This document shows positions 1-8,309 of a stretch of 15,179 nt of DNA, one piece after another. Origin of the DNA: JBHHYN01 sp046757565. GTDB taxonomy: Bacteria; Pseudomonadota; Gammaproteobacteria; Eutrophobiales; Eutrophobiaceae. The DNA lies in the NCBI GenBank assembly GCA_046757565.1, contig JBHHYN010000067.1, positions 1 through 15,179 of the forward strand. Reading direction: 5' to 3'. The notes under the pieces were generated by a model. It was not told the origin of the DNA. It made no database searches and saw only the letters and a list, made by a program, of their open reading frames with translations. The position numbers and the translations under genes were made by a program. Each line of letters begins with the position of its first letter. Position 1 is the first letter of the stretch.

Positions 1-84
1 CTGTCCCCTGTCCCCTGTCCTCTGTCCCCTGTCCCCTGTCCCCTGTCCCCTGTCCTCTGTCCTCTGTCCCCTGTCCTCTGTCCT
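1..84. repeat. Heptamer tandem array, unit CTGTCCC/CTGTCCT
   Basis: Twelve consecutive 7-bp units in perfect register (1-7, 8-14, and so on to 78-84). Seven are CTGTCCC and five are CTGTCCT, differing only in the last base. The array runs off the left edge, so its true length is unknown. Its last base is the first base of the stop codon of the methyltransferase gene, so in mRNA sense it follows that gene directly. Read in that sense the units are purine-rich (GGGACAG/AGGACAG). Confidence 0.95.
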
Positions 85-2066
85 CAGTCTGCCTGACACC
101 AGAATTGATACATATTCCTGAACATGAGGGGATGCATCTGCTCAAACAGGGCCCAGTTATCCAGGTCGAGCAGTTCGGTATCCTGTGGAAAAGTCTGCTG
201 GTAGCCACGCAGGTATTCCGTTAAAGGAAAGTGGAAGCCCAGAAACCGGAGTCCCATTTGATCCAGGATCGTTTTAATACGAGGGAGAGTGAAGCGTTGC
301 TCCTGCACATGAAATAACAGGTCCCGGCAACTGCTCATCGCATAAAAATCATTAGACTTGAGGATATCCGTGGCCACCTCTTCGCCCAGTTGGCCGTTCA
401 TCAAACCCCGGCGGAACGCCCGGATCGTATCCGGCGCCGGCTGGATACCATGCCTGGCGATAAATTCCCGTACCGTCACAATCGCCTGCCTGGCGGTTTC
501 ACTGTAAAGCCCGATATTCATTAAACCATGCGGCGCCAGCAACTGTTTCAGGACACGCCAACCCTGTAAGGGTTCCCGCATGTGATGCAGCACACCGGTA
601 CAATAGATAACATGAAACCCCCCGGACAGTTGTCCGAGGTCGAGGATATCCGCCTGCTGAAAGCGGACATTTTTCACCGCATATTCTTCAGCCATGCGTT
701 GCGCATAGGCAAGGCTGCGGCGGCTCAGATCGACAGCCACTACCTCGGTGTTTTTAAATATCTTGGCCAGTTGCAGGGGTTGCTTGCCGGAACCGCAACC
801 TGCCACCAGCACGTTAACCGGTTTGCCGTCCAGGTAAGCCGGCAGGGGGCCAGTGCCGGTCGTCTCCATGCGCACCTGCTCGCGCAGAGAGTAACTTTGG
901 TCACCATGGGTCAAGCGAATCCAGCGTGGATAGGGGTTGGCTTCATACTGCGACTGCACGGCCAGAGAGGTGGGGTCATTGATCGCGGACAGAGCAGGCA
1001 TAACCGCGGCACGTCTGATCTCATCGGCGATATCGAAAAGACTGCGCTGTAATAATTCCCGCACCTCCCGGGGCCAGTGTTGTAGCGGTATCGCCAGCAA
1101 AGCACGGACATGCCGGCTGTCGTGCGGCGTTTGATACATGGCCAGCACCATAACGGCACACAACAGGGCCTGCGTGACCCCCTGATCCTGCTCCAACAGG
1201 AGGCCGATGAGATCATCCAGGGCGGCGATCATCTGTTGCTCATCCGCATCAATATGGAATACATACTCGTTATTCAGCCCCTGTATCGCGATGGCGATAA
1301 CCAGCTCGAACAGCGTCCCGGGCAAGGCGCTATTTTCCAGACAATCGATCAGGAGCCTCCGGCGAACGCCCGTTACGCACCGTTCCAGATCCGGATCGCG
1401 TATGGTGATCTGTTTCAGTATGCGCAGGAACAGCCCGTCCCGTGCGAGGACGGCGCAATCCACCTCTGCCACAGGCTCATCAAGGCGGTATTTGTCCCGG
1501 TACAAGGTACAGAGGTAGCGCCCATAGCGATCATGCTCCAACGTCTCCTGCTCCAGAAAACCGGCGATCTCTTGTTCCAGTCCCGGATCATAGCCCCCAT
1601 ACGGCATACCGCGCAGACAATACATCAAGTTAAAATAACCGGCGGGACTCAACTCTCCCCTCACCTGCAATCCTTTATACAGCCGGTAGGCCTCCTCATA
1701 CCTGCCCTGTAACCGGTAAGCATCGGCCAGCAGGACCTGGGCCCGCTGCTCTTCCGGCGCCAGGGCCAGGCATTGCCGCAAGCTTTGAATGGCGTGGGGA
1801 ATCTGCTTTCGATCGGCATCGATCACGGCCAGACACAGGTAATAGCGGCTGGCGTCTGGATTGAGCGCTATCGCCTTGCTGATGAGTTTACCGGCGCGTT
1901 CCAGATCATGCTTCGCTACATAGGCGATCTGCCCTTGCAGGAACAGGGCATCGGCATGGTTGGCGTCATCCTTGATGACCCGGTCAATATAGCGCCGCGC
2001 CTTACGATAATTGCCCTGGTTATAGTAGCTAACGGCCTTGTGATACAAATCGGGTTGCTGGTTCAT
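84..2066 (-). CDS. TPR-repeat protein with C-terminal SAM-dependent methyltransferase domain
   Basis: A 660-residue protein. Residues 8-140 are TPR helices (for example the stretch starting LYHKAVSYYNQGNYRKA at 7-23). A helical middle region (about 150-365) follows, then the linker motif YEANPYPRW (374-382). A class I methyltransferase fold comes next: motif I AGCGSGK at 422-428, the acidic strand VVAVDLS at 442-448, and GVLHHM at 491-496. The SAM-binding residues look intact, so it is probably active, but the substrate cannot be read from the sequence. It is the last gene seen in the flagellar transcript, after a TPR-glycosyltransferase, so methylation of a flagellar protein or its glycan is an inference. 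The only upstream in-frame ATG (2066) lies in a heptamer array and no Shine-Dalgarno is visible. A TTG at codon 7 is the only other early candidate. The next internal Met is near residue 149, which would remove the TPRs. Confidence 0.85.
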   Translation of the reverse strand: MNQQPDLYHKAVSYYNQGNYRKARRYIDRVIKDDANHADALFLQGQIAYVAKHDLERAGKLISKAIALNPDASRYYLCLAVIDADRKQIPHAIQSLRQCLALAPEEQRAQVLLADAYRLQGRYEEAYRLYKGLQVRGELSPAGYFNLMYCLRGMPYGGYDPGLEQEIAGFLEQETLEHDRYGRYLCTLYRDKYRLDEPVAEVDCAVLARDGLFLRILKQITIRDPDLERCVTGVRRRLLIDCLENSALPGTLFELVIAIAIQGLNNEYVFHIDADEQQMIAALDDLIGLLLEQDQGVTQALLCAVMVLAMYQTPHDSRHVRALLAIPLQHWPREVRELLQRSLFDIADEIRRAAVMPALSAINDPTSLAVQSQYEANPYPRWIRLTHGDQSYSLREQVRMETTGTGPLPAYLDGKPVNVLVAGCGSGKQPLQLAKIFKNTEVVAVDLSRRSLAYAQRMAEEYAVKNVRFQQADILDLGQLSGGFHVIYCTGVLHHMREPLQGWRVLKQLLAPHGLMNIGLYSETARQAIVTVREFIARHGIQPAPDTIRAFRRGLMNGQLGEEVATDILKSNDFYAMSSCRDLLFHVQEQRFTLPRIKTILDQMGLRFLGFHFPLTEYLRGYQQTFPQDTELLDLDNWALFEQMHPLMFRNMYQFWCQAD

Positions 2067-2141
2067 GGTTCAAGATTCAGGGTTCAGGGTTCAAGGTTCA
2101 AGGTTCATGGTTCATGGTTCATGGTTCATGACTCTTGACTC
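2060..2141. repeat. Heptamer tandem array GRTTCAN, running into TTGACTC units
   Basis: Ten 7-bp units in unbroken register from 2060 to 2129: GGTTCAT, GGTTCAA, GATTCAG, GGTTCAG, GGTTCAA twice, then GGTTCAT four times. Only the seventh base varies, apart from one G-to-A change. Two further 7-bp units, ATGACTC and TTGACTC, follow at 2128-2141. In mRNA sense the array is NTGAACC. It contains the stop codon of the upstream TPR-glycosyltransferase gene (2114-2112) and the start codon of the methyltransferase (2066-2064). It fills the whole gap between the two genes. Confidence 0.95.
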
Positions 2142-4229
2142 GAGTACGTGTTTGACTTCTTCGATCACCGGCGCCCAATCACCGGCCTTGACCTGCCGGA
2201 ACAGGCGCATTGAGGGATACCAGGGACTCTGCTCACGCCCCAGCATCCAGCGGAAGTCGGGAATGTTGGGCAGCAACAGCCACACAGGCTTGTCCATGGC
2301 GCCGGCGAGATGGGCGATGGCGGTGTCGCAAGTGATGATAAGATCCAGGTTGGCGATGATTGCCGTCGTGTCGATAAAGGCGTCATCGCCGTTATCCATT
2401 ATCCCGTCGAAGACAAGCACCCTGTTTTCAAAACCGGATTGTTTAATCTGCTCCTCGCCCTCACCCTTTTGCAGCGAGACGAATTGAATGCCTGAAATGT
2501 CAAATAGCGGCGTATACACAGTTAAGGGAAACGAGCGTTTACGATCACGCTTATGCGCGGAGTTTCCCTGCCAGACCAGCCCCACTTTCAGCCCGCTCAC
2601 ATGATCCAGACGCCGGCGCCACTCCTCAACTTTTTCAGGCATTGCCTGAAGATACGGGGTGAGTACGGGAATGGTATCGATCTCGGTGCCGACTACTGCG
2701 GGAATGGAGAGCAGCGGGACATGAAAATCGAAATCACCGGGCGCTTCACCAGGCAGGGACAGCCACATGGCGTTATTCAGGCGTGCACATAACCAGTGCA
2801 GCCGGGGAGGCGCTTCAAACACCAGCCCGGCCCCTGCTTCATTCAGCAGTAACAGATAACGGCTGAACTGAATAATATCTCCCAGTCCCTGTTCCGGGTA
2901 AACAAACAGCGTCTTCCCCCTGAGGGGCTGCCCTCTCCACAATGGCTGTTGATAGTGACGCAGATCTTTTTTATTCTCCTTGCGCCGGAAACGCCACTCA
3001 TACTCCTGCCAGCCCTGCCTGAATTCCCCCTGGGTAAGCAGTACCATACCCAGATTGCTGTGGGCATCGACATGATCGGGATCCAGGGCAATGGCCTCAT
3101 AGAAATATTTCTCTGCACGGTAGAGATCCCCTGTTTCCCAGTAGGCGACCCCAAGGTTTGAATAGGAATTGACATGCCCGGGATCGATGCCGATGGCCTG
3201 TTTCAGTTCCTTAATGGCCCGGCCGTAATCATCCCGATCCATGCACAGATTACCCAGATTACAATAGGCATCGGCATGTTCCGGGTTGATGGCGATGGCC
3301 TCCCTGAGATGGCGCTCCGCTTCCCGGTCATTCCCCAACTCCCTGAGCACGGCGCCGAGATTGCAGTGGGCATCGGCGTGATCAGGCTGGAGCTGTAACA
3401 GTTGGCGCAGACACTGCTCCGCCCGCTGCGGCTGTCCCGCCTCCCAATGGACATTACTCAATGCAAAATAGGCCTCAACATGATTACCGGTTAACTGCGC
3501 GGCATCGTGCAACACTGTTTCCGCCTCGGCCTGTTTGCCTTGCTCTGCCAGGATTTGCGCCAGGCAGGTATAACCATCGGCGCGGCCGGGATCGACGAGT
3601 AACGCCTGCCTTAGCAGTGGCTCCGCTTCCGCCGGCCTGTCCAGCTCCTGCAGCAGGGTGGCACAATTCAACAAGGCGTTCAGATGACGTGGATTGATCG
3701 CCAGGGCCCGCCGATAGGCCTGTTCGGCTTCCAGTAGGCGCTCGTTTCGCCGTAGCACATTGCCAAGGTTGGAACAGGCGTCCGCCTGCTGCGGATCGAT
3801 CTCAATCGCGCGTAATAATAATGCCTCTGCTTCCCCGTTGTTGCCCTGTTCCAGCAGCAGATTGGCCAGATTGGAGAGGCAATCGGCAGCGTCCGGCGCC
3901 AGCGCCAGGGCGTGGCGGTAGTGCTCCCCGGCCTCCTGTAACGCACCCAGTTGCGCCAGGACATTGCCTAGATTAGAGTGCGCGCCGGCGTGATCCTCCC
4001 TGATTGTTACGGCTTTCAGCAACAGCTCGTGGGCCAGATCATAACGTTCTAACTGGGCGTTCAGGACACCGCGCCAATGCACCACTTCAAAATTATCCGG
4101 CTGCTCGTCCTGCAAGCGGCGGTACTGGATCTCCGCCTCATGCAGATGACCGGCAAGGTGGTGCTGTTTGGCCTGCCTGAGTAACATGGGAAAACTGTCT
4201 GCGACGTATTGTTCAGCCGGGTTTGCCAT
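2112..4229 (-). CDS. TPR-repeat protein with C-terminal GT9-like glycosyltransferase domain
   Basis: A 705-residue protein from the chosen start. About eleven TPR units of 34 residues fill residues 15-410, with the recurring SNLGxV-type helix (AYCNLGN, SYSNLGV, AHSNLGM). The C-terminal domain (about 435-690) has EQGLGDIIQFSRY near 446, GLVWQGN at 550-556, and CDTAIAHLAGAMDKPVWLLL at 634-653. These match TPR proteins that end in a heptosyltransferase-like (GT9-type) fold. The donor and acceptor sugars are unknown. ATG 4229 is preferred over an upstream ATG at 4277: it lies 7 bp after the flgL stop and has an AGGA element, whereas 4277 would overlap flgL by 41 bp. The last residues, MNHEP, and the TGA stop are encoded by the heptamer array. 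Glycosylation of flagellin or hook-associated proteins is inferred from position only. Confidence 0.85.
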   Translation of the reverse strand: MANPAEQYVADSFPMLLRQAKQHHLAGHLHEAEIQYRRLQDEQPDNFEVVHWRGVLNAQLERYDLAHELLLKAVTIREDHAGAHSNLGNVLAQLGALQEAGEHYRHALALAPDAADCLSNLANLLLEQGNNGEAEALLLRAIEIDPQQADACSNLGNVLRRNERLLEAEQAYRRALAINPRHLNALLNCATLLQELDRPAEAEPLLRQALLVDPGRADGYTCLAQILAEQGKQAEAETVLHDAAQLTGNHVEAYFALSNVHWEAGQPQRAEQCLRQLLQLQPDHADAHCNLGAVLRELGNDREAERHLREAIAINPEHADAYCNLGNLCMDRDDYGRAIKELKQAIGIDPGHVNSYSNLGVAYWETGDLYRAEKYFYEAIALDPDHVDAHSNLGMVLLTQGEFRQGWQEYEWRFRRKENKKDLRHYQQPLWRGQPLRGKTLFVYPEQGLGDIIQFSRYLLLLNEAGAGLVFEAPPRLHWLCARLNNAMWLSLPGEAPGDFDFHVPLLSIPAVVGTEIDTIPVLTPYLQAMPEKVEEWRRRLDHVSGLKVGLVWQGNSAHKRDRKRSFPLTVYTPLFDISGIQFVSLQKGEGEEQIKQSGFENRVLVFDGIMDNGDDAFIDTTAIIANLDLIITCDTAIAHLAGAMDKPVWLLLPNIPDFRWMLGREQSPWYPSMRLFRQVKAGDWAPVIEEVKHVLESRVMNHEP

Positions 4230-4236
4230 ACCAGTC

Positions 4237-5475
4237 CTAGAGGAAATCGAAGATTGACAGGCCCTGGATCCTGACAAAGGATGCTTGTGCTGCTTGCAGG
4301 GCGGCCGAACGCTGTTGTAACTCGGTAATGGCCGACACCAGGTCCAGATCCTGAACCTCGGACAGGGTCGCTTGGGTCTCGATTAAAAAAGCATCGTTGA
4401 CCTGTTGTTGATCGTCAAGGGTATTCAGACGGGCGCCAATCATCGCGCGGAATTGCGTGATATGGTCAAAGGCCTGATCGATATCGAGAATGGAACGAGT
4501 GGTAACGTTGAGGATCTTTGCCACATCGGCATCGCTGCTGGCAGTGGTCTCAAGAGCCGCCGACAGATTTTGGGCAATAGAAAAAATATCCTGCCGGGTA
4601 GCGGGCGTGATGGCAAAGGTGTCTCCAACTGCCGGTATACCGGTAATGCTGGTGTTGATACCGTTAAAGGTAATTGCTGCCTCACTGGTAAAATCGGGGG
4701 CATTGGTGACCGGATTCTGCGGCAGGGGTGGGATGATCTGCCCGCTGCTTGCTCCCACCACGTTATAGCCAAGATTACCGCCGGCATTGGTAACAAAGGT
4801 AATGGTATAGGTATCGGCGACATAAGCGGCCTGGTTCGATACCGAACCGGGATCGATGATACCGCTACCGCTATTGGCGCTGTTGTCCCGGACACGAAAG
4901 GTGCCATTGCCGCCGATAACGTCCATAAACACCTTCAGACCCGGATCGCCATCGGCAACCTGCCTTTCGGCACTGACCTGGATGAGCCGCTGGCCTTGAT
5001 CGGCGTTATACACAACACTGCCGTTGGCCTGTTGGCTAAAAGGCTTCTTGTTGACCTGCGCACCGGAAAACAGATATTCGCCATTGGTATCGCGTGTGTT
5101 GGCAAGGCCCAGGAGTTCATTGGTACGCGCCTTGATTTCCTGGGCGATAGCGGAGCGATCCACATTGGTCAGCGATGAGTTATTAGCCTGTAATGTCAAC
5201 TCCCGGATCCGCAACAGTGAATTTTCCACACTTGCCAGCACCGAGTCTTCCAGGACCAGACGGTCATTGGCCTGGCCCCCGTTGCGTTGAAATTGCTCGG
5301 TCATGGTTTTCGCCTGCGTCAGTCTCACTACCTGGGCCGCACCCGCCGGGTCATCTGCAGGCGACAGGATCTTTCTGCCACTGGAAATCCGTTGCTGCAG
5401 CGCCGATAACGCGGATTGCTGATCGGTAATACGGGTGACGGCCCGCAGATTAATCAATGAGGTAGAGATACGCAT
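4237..5475 (-). CDS. flgL: Flagellar hook-filament junction protein FlgL (HAP3)
   Basis: A 412-residue protein. It begins MRISTSLINLRAVTRITDQQ, with the typical flagellin-family N-terminal heptad helix, followed by SSGRKILSPADDPAGAAQV (about 32-50). The C-terminal helix has ITELQQRSAALQAAQASF and ends SIFDFL. FlgL joins the FlgK-capped hook to the flagellin filament outside the cell and is secreted by the flagellar export apparatus, so no signal peptide is expected. The middle (about 150-300) is a low-conservation surface domain. The start lies 5 bp after the flgK stop with only a weak Shine-Dalgarno, which suggests translational coupling. Length is within the usual range of the family. Confidence 0.95.
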   Translation of the reverse strand: MRISTSLINLRAVTRITDQQSALSALQQRISSGRKILSPADDPAGAAQVVRLTQAKTMTEQFQRNGGQANDRLVLEDSVLASVENSLLRIRELTLQANNSSLTNVDRSAIAQEIKARTNELLGLANTRDTNGEYLFSGAQVNKKPFSQQANGSVVYNADQGQRLIQVSAERQVADGDPGLKVFMDVIGGNGTFRVRDNSANSGSGIIDPGSVSNQAAYVADTYTITFVTNAGGNLGYNVVGASSGQIIPPLPQNPVTNAPDFTSEAAITFNGINTSITGIPAVGDTFAITPATRQDIFSIAQNLSAALETTASSDADVAKILNVTTRSILDIDQAFDHITQFRAMIGARLNTLDDQQQVNDAFLIETQATLSEVQDLDLVSAITELQQRSAALQAAQASFVRIQGLSIFDFL

Positions 5476-5480
5476 GCCGG

Positions 5481-7415
5481 TTAGCGTACTGCATTAATAA
5501 GACTTTGAAAGAGTGTATCGGCTGTTGCAATTAATTGTGCAGCCGCCTGAAAGGCCTGTTGAAATTTCAGCATATTGCCGGCCTCTTCTTCCAGATTTAC
5601 ACCGGAGAGACCATCGCGTGCATCCACGGCTTGTTGTAACAGCGCCCCCAGGGCCTCACTGCTGATCTCCGTCTGGCGGGTGCTGGTGCCGACATCGGCG
5701 ATGATCTGCCCGAAGCTGTCCTGATAGGAGGCCGTCCCGTTTAACAAAAGCGTTGAACTCTGCAATGACGCCAGCTTAAGCCCATTGCGGTTATCGCCAT
5801 CGGCATTGGTATTGTTATCAATAACAAATTGATCGCCGTTTACGGGAGTGCCCGAGATCGTGAAGGTCGCACTGCCTGCCGCAGCAAGGGTAAATTGCTT
5901 GCCATTACTGTCCGTCATCGGATTATAGGCGAGTGTCCCGCCGGGCGGCATGGAGACCGTAAACTGGTTCAATACACTGTCAAAGGTAAGCGTGATAGGG
6001 GATGCCAGGGGAATGCCTGTAGTAGAGGTAACCTCAACCGGCGTGATTTGCGCATTACCGCTATTGCTCGGCACACCTGCCGCGTTGGTTGCTACGCCGG
6101 CACGCAGTGGTCCCGCCGCCGCTATCTTCCGGGGATCGGCAATGGTCGTGGCAATATCGCGTGCGCCCTTTACCGTCGGGCGAATAATGTATTGATCCCC
6201 AACTGCCCCGGCGACTGCCGCGATGTTAAGGGTAAAACCGTCTATCTGGGCCGTGGTAAAAGGAAAGGCGCCGCCTGTATTGATCGCCGTTGTCTGGTTG
6301 TCGGAGAGACGGGTCAGGGTATAATTATTGCCCCCATTATAGACCAGACTGTAATTGCTGTTGGACAAGGCAGCCGGAGCGGTGATCGCCGCCGTCACAT
6401 TATTCAGCGCTGTACCGATGGGGATCACATCAGGAGTGGCGACCTGGAAAAACGGGGTATTGAAATCCCCGTCCAGACTGAGCCCCAGCCGGTGTTGATC
6501 GTTAAAGCTGTCAGCCAGCCCGATGCCGAGACGCCCCAGTGAATTGCGTACCGGCTCCAGCATCTGGCCCTGAAAATTCAGAATACCACTGAGGGAACCA
6601 CCGGCAATACTGCTGGTTATGATGGATGAGCTGAATGAATCCGTCAGTGTAATATCGAAATGGTCGCTGAAGGTTTCGGTTATCGCCAGGGCGCTTGCAT
6701 TGGCGCCGAGCACCAGGGGTTGTCCATTCCCGATAAACACATTGACAGCCCCATCCTGCTGCCCGGTCGTCGTCACCGAAACGAATTGTGACAGGTCCTC
6801 AATCAGCTTGTCGCGCTGGTCCAGCAGATCATTCGGCTTTTGACCGCCGCCAACACCGAATGCCGTGGTGATCCGGTTATTAATCTCTGCAATCCCCTGG
6901 GCGATGCTATTCACCTCCTTGATATCGCTGTCAAGACTGCTGCGCACCTGGTTGCCCAGATTGGTCAACCTCGCATCAAGAAACTGAAAACGGGCGGCCA
7001 GGGCCTGGCCTTCACTCAGCATCACCTGTCGGGCCGTGATAGAAGAAGGCAGATCGGCAACACCCTGCACGGAGTTGAAAAAGTTCTGGATAGCGGGACT
7101 CAAACCCGTGCTTTCATCCGCCAGCAAGTTATCGATGCCTTTGGCAAGGGACAAAAAGGTACTGGCTTCGCTCTCTCCGGCACTACTGTTACGTACCTGC
7201 ATGGTTAAAAAATCGTCATGTACGCGTGAAATGTCCGACACCTGGACACCGCTGCCAAGAAAACCGGAGCCGTTTACCTGCGGTTCCCGCGTCGTCAGGC
7301 CAACCACCTGCCTATTGAAACCAGGCGTATTGACATTGGAAATATTGTGACTGGTGGTTGCCAGGCCGCGTTGCGCCGCCAGCAGACCCGTTATGGCCGT
7401 ATTAAGCGTAGACAT
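5481..7415 (-). CDS. flgK: Flagellar hook-associated protein FlgK (HAP1)
   Basis: A 644-residue protein. The N-terminus MSTLNTAITGLLAAQRGL, followed by the axial-protein motif SHNISNVNTPGFNRQ (22-36), is diagnostic of FlgK. The C-terminus has NLEEEAGNMLKFQQAFQAAA, then ATADTLFQSLINAVR, the conserved coiled helix that packs into the filament-hook junction. Residues of about 300-560 form the variable surface domain, rich in Gly, Thr and Asn. FlgK is the first junction protein added on the finished hook and a partner of FlgL, encoded 5 bp downstream. The start is 6 bp after the flgJ stop. Only a weak GGGT element precedes it, so translation probably depends on coupling with flgJ. Confidence 0.96.
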   Translation of the reverse strand: MSTLNTAITGLLAAQRGLATTSHNISNVNTPGFNRQVVGLTTREPQVNGSGFLGSGVQVSDISRVHDDFLTMQVRNSSAGESEASTFLSLAKGIDNLLADESTGLSPAIQNFFNSVQGVADLPSSITARQVMLSEGQALAARFQFLDARLTNLGNQVRSSLDSDIKEVNSIAQGIAEINNRITTAFGVGGGQKPNDLLDQRDKLIEDLSQFVSVTTTGQQDGAVNVFIGNGQPLVLGANASALAITETFSDHFDITLTDSFSSSIITSSIAGGSLSGILNFQGQMLEPVRNSLGRLGIGLADSFNDQHRLGLSLDGDFNTPFFQVATPDVIPIGTALNNVTAAITAPAALSNSNYSLVYNGGNNYTLTRLSDNQTTAINTGGAFPFTTAQIDGFTLNIAAVAGAVGDQYIIRPTVKGARDIATTIADPRKIAAAGPLRAGVATNAAGVPSNSGNAQITPVEVTSTTGIPLASPITLTFDSVLNQFTVSMPPGGTLAYNPMTDSNGKQFTLAAAGSATFTISGTPVNGDQFVIDNNTNADGDNRNGLKLASLQSSTLLLNGTASYQDSFGQIIADVGTSTRQTEISSEALGALLQQAVDARDGLSGVNLEEEAGNMLKFQQAFQAAAQLIATADTLFQSLINAVR

Positions 7416-7421
7416 GGTTTG

Positions 7422-8303
7422 TTACCCGTTTCCAGTAGCTCGTTGTGCGCCAGTTGCCATGACTGATGATGAAATAACGCCGCGATCCAGGATATCGATC
7501 ACCTTTTTCGCATATTCCGGATCGGTGGCATAGCCAGCCTGATGCAGGGCCTGGATATATGCGTGTGCGTCATCCGCCTTGTCCAGGGCCTGCCGATAAC
7601 GGCCGTCCTGCGTGATAAAGTCGACATAGTCGTTGAAACTCTGCTGGTATGAGTTGTAGACCCGAAATGCAGAAGACCTTTTTCTAACGACTCCATTGTC
7701 GTATTCCAGTGAGGGCACCGTCGTTTCCGGGCCGTCCCAGCGCTGATCGGCCTTGATGCCGAACAGATTAAAACTGTTGCGGCCATGTTCGCTTCTGATT
7801 ATCTTTTGCCCCCAACCCGTTTCCAGTGCCGCCTGGGCGAGCAGGGCATCGGGAGCAACACCGAGCCGTTCAGCCGCCTGATGTGCGAGCGGACGCATGG
7901 ACTCAATAAACTCACTGGCGGATTTGAAGTGTGTACCGGACACGGCTTCTCCGGGGACGGCAGCTTCTTTGGCCGATGGGTTACGATCTGTCCGGGATTC
8001 AATATTATTGCCGAGCTGCTTGACCAACATGTCGGCGATACCAAATGATTTTGTTGCGCCCAGATTGATGGCAAGTTGCTGATCGAACATACCGGTATAA
8101 AGCTCGGTCTGATCCGAATCGAACAGGCCATCGGCCAGACTCGCATCCCGCATCGACTTCAGCAACATCTGGATAAAGATCGCCTCGAACTGTTTGGCAA
8201 CTTCCTGTAACGCCTCCGGTGAATTATCCATGGCCGCGTTACGCAGTTTGGATAACCCCTGGAAGTCGGTATAAATTCGCGCTGCAGATAAGTCTGGAGT
8301 CAT
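7422..8303 (-). CDS. flgJ: FlgJ: rod assembly protein with peptidoglycan hydrolase domain
   Basis: A 293-residue two-domain protein. The N-terminal rod-scaffold domain (about 30-100) has the motif AKQFEAIFIQMLLKSMRDAS (36-55). The C-terminal glucosaminidase domain (about 128-272) has LETGWG with the likely catalytic Glu161, then NLFGIKA (179-185), Glu200 in SLEY, and Tyr226. The spacing 161/200/226 closely follows the three catalytic residues known from Salmonella FlgJ, so the hydrolase looks intact. It opens a hole in the peptidoglycan for the growing rod in the periplasm. The fused enzyme domain is typical of beta- and gammaproteobacteria. The start follows a heptamer array by only 6 bp and has no recognisable Shine-Dalgarno (the mRNA reads CCTGAACCTAGATT before ATG). 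Confidence 0.96.
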   Translation of the reverse strand: MTPDLSAARIYTDFQGLSKLRNAAMDNSPEALQEVAKQFEAIFIQMLLKSMRDASLADGLFDSDQTELYTGMFDQQLAINLGATKSFGIADMLVKQLGNNIESRTDRNPSAKEAAVPGEAVSGTHFKSASEFIESMRPLAHQAAERLGVAPDALLAQAALETGWGQKIIRSEHGRNSFNLFGIKADQRWDGPETTVPSLEYDNGVVRKRSSAFRVYNSYQQSFNDYVDFITQDGRYRQALDKADDAHAYIQALHQAGYATDPEYAKKVIDILDRGVISSSVMATGAQRATGNG

Positions 8304-8309
8304 AATCTA

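Noticed and set aside
1..84. Tandem repeat considered as a CRISPR array.
   Set aside because: Units are 7 bp and directly contiguous, with no spacers and no cas genes.
2112..4229. O-GlcNAc transferase (GT41/SPINDLY-type) identity for the TPR-glycosyltransferase.
   Set aside because: The TPRs look similar, but the C-terminal domain lacks GT41 hallmark stretches and instead has the EQGLGDIIQFSRY and CDTAIAHLAGAMDKP segments of GT9-like domains.
4405..5178. Long plus-strand open frame (257 codons) opposite flgL.
   Set aside because: It lies wholly inside flgL on the other strand, resembles no known family, and is explained by the composition of the real gene. The same holds for plus-strand frames at 5829-6542, 1110-1712 and 13421-13999.
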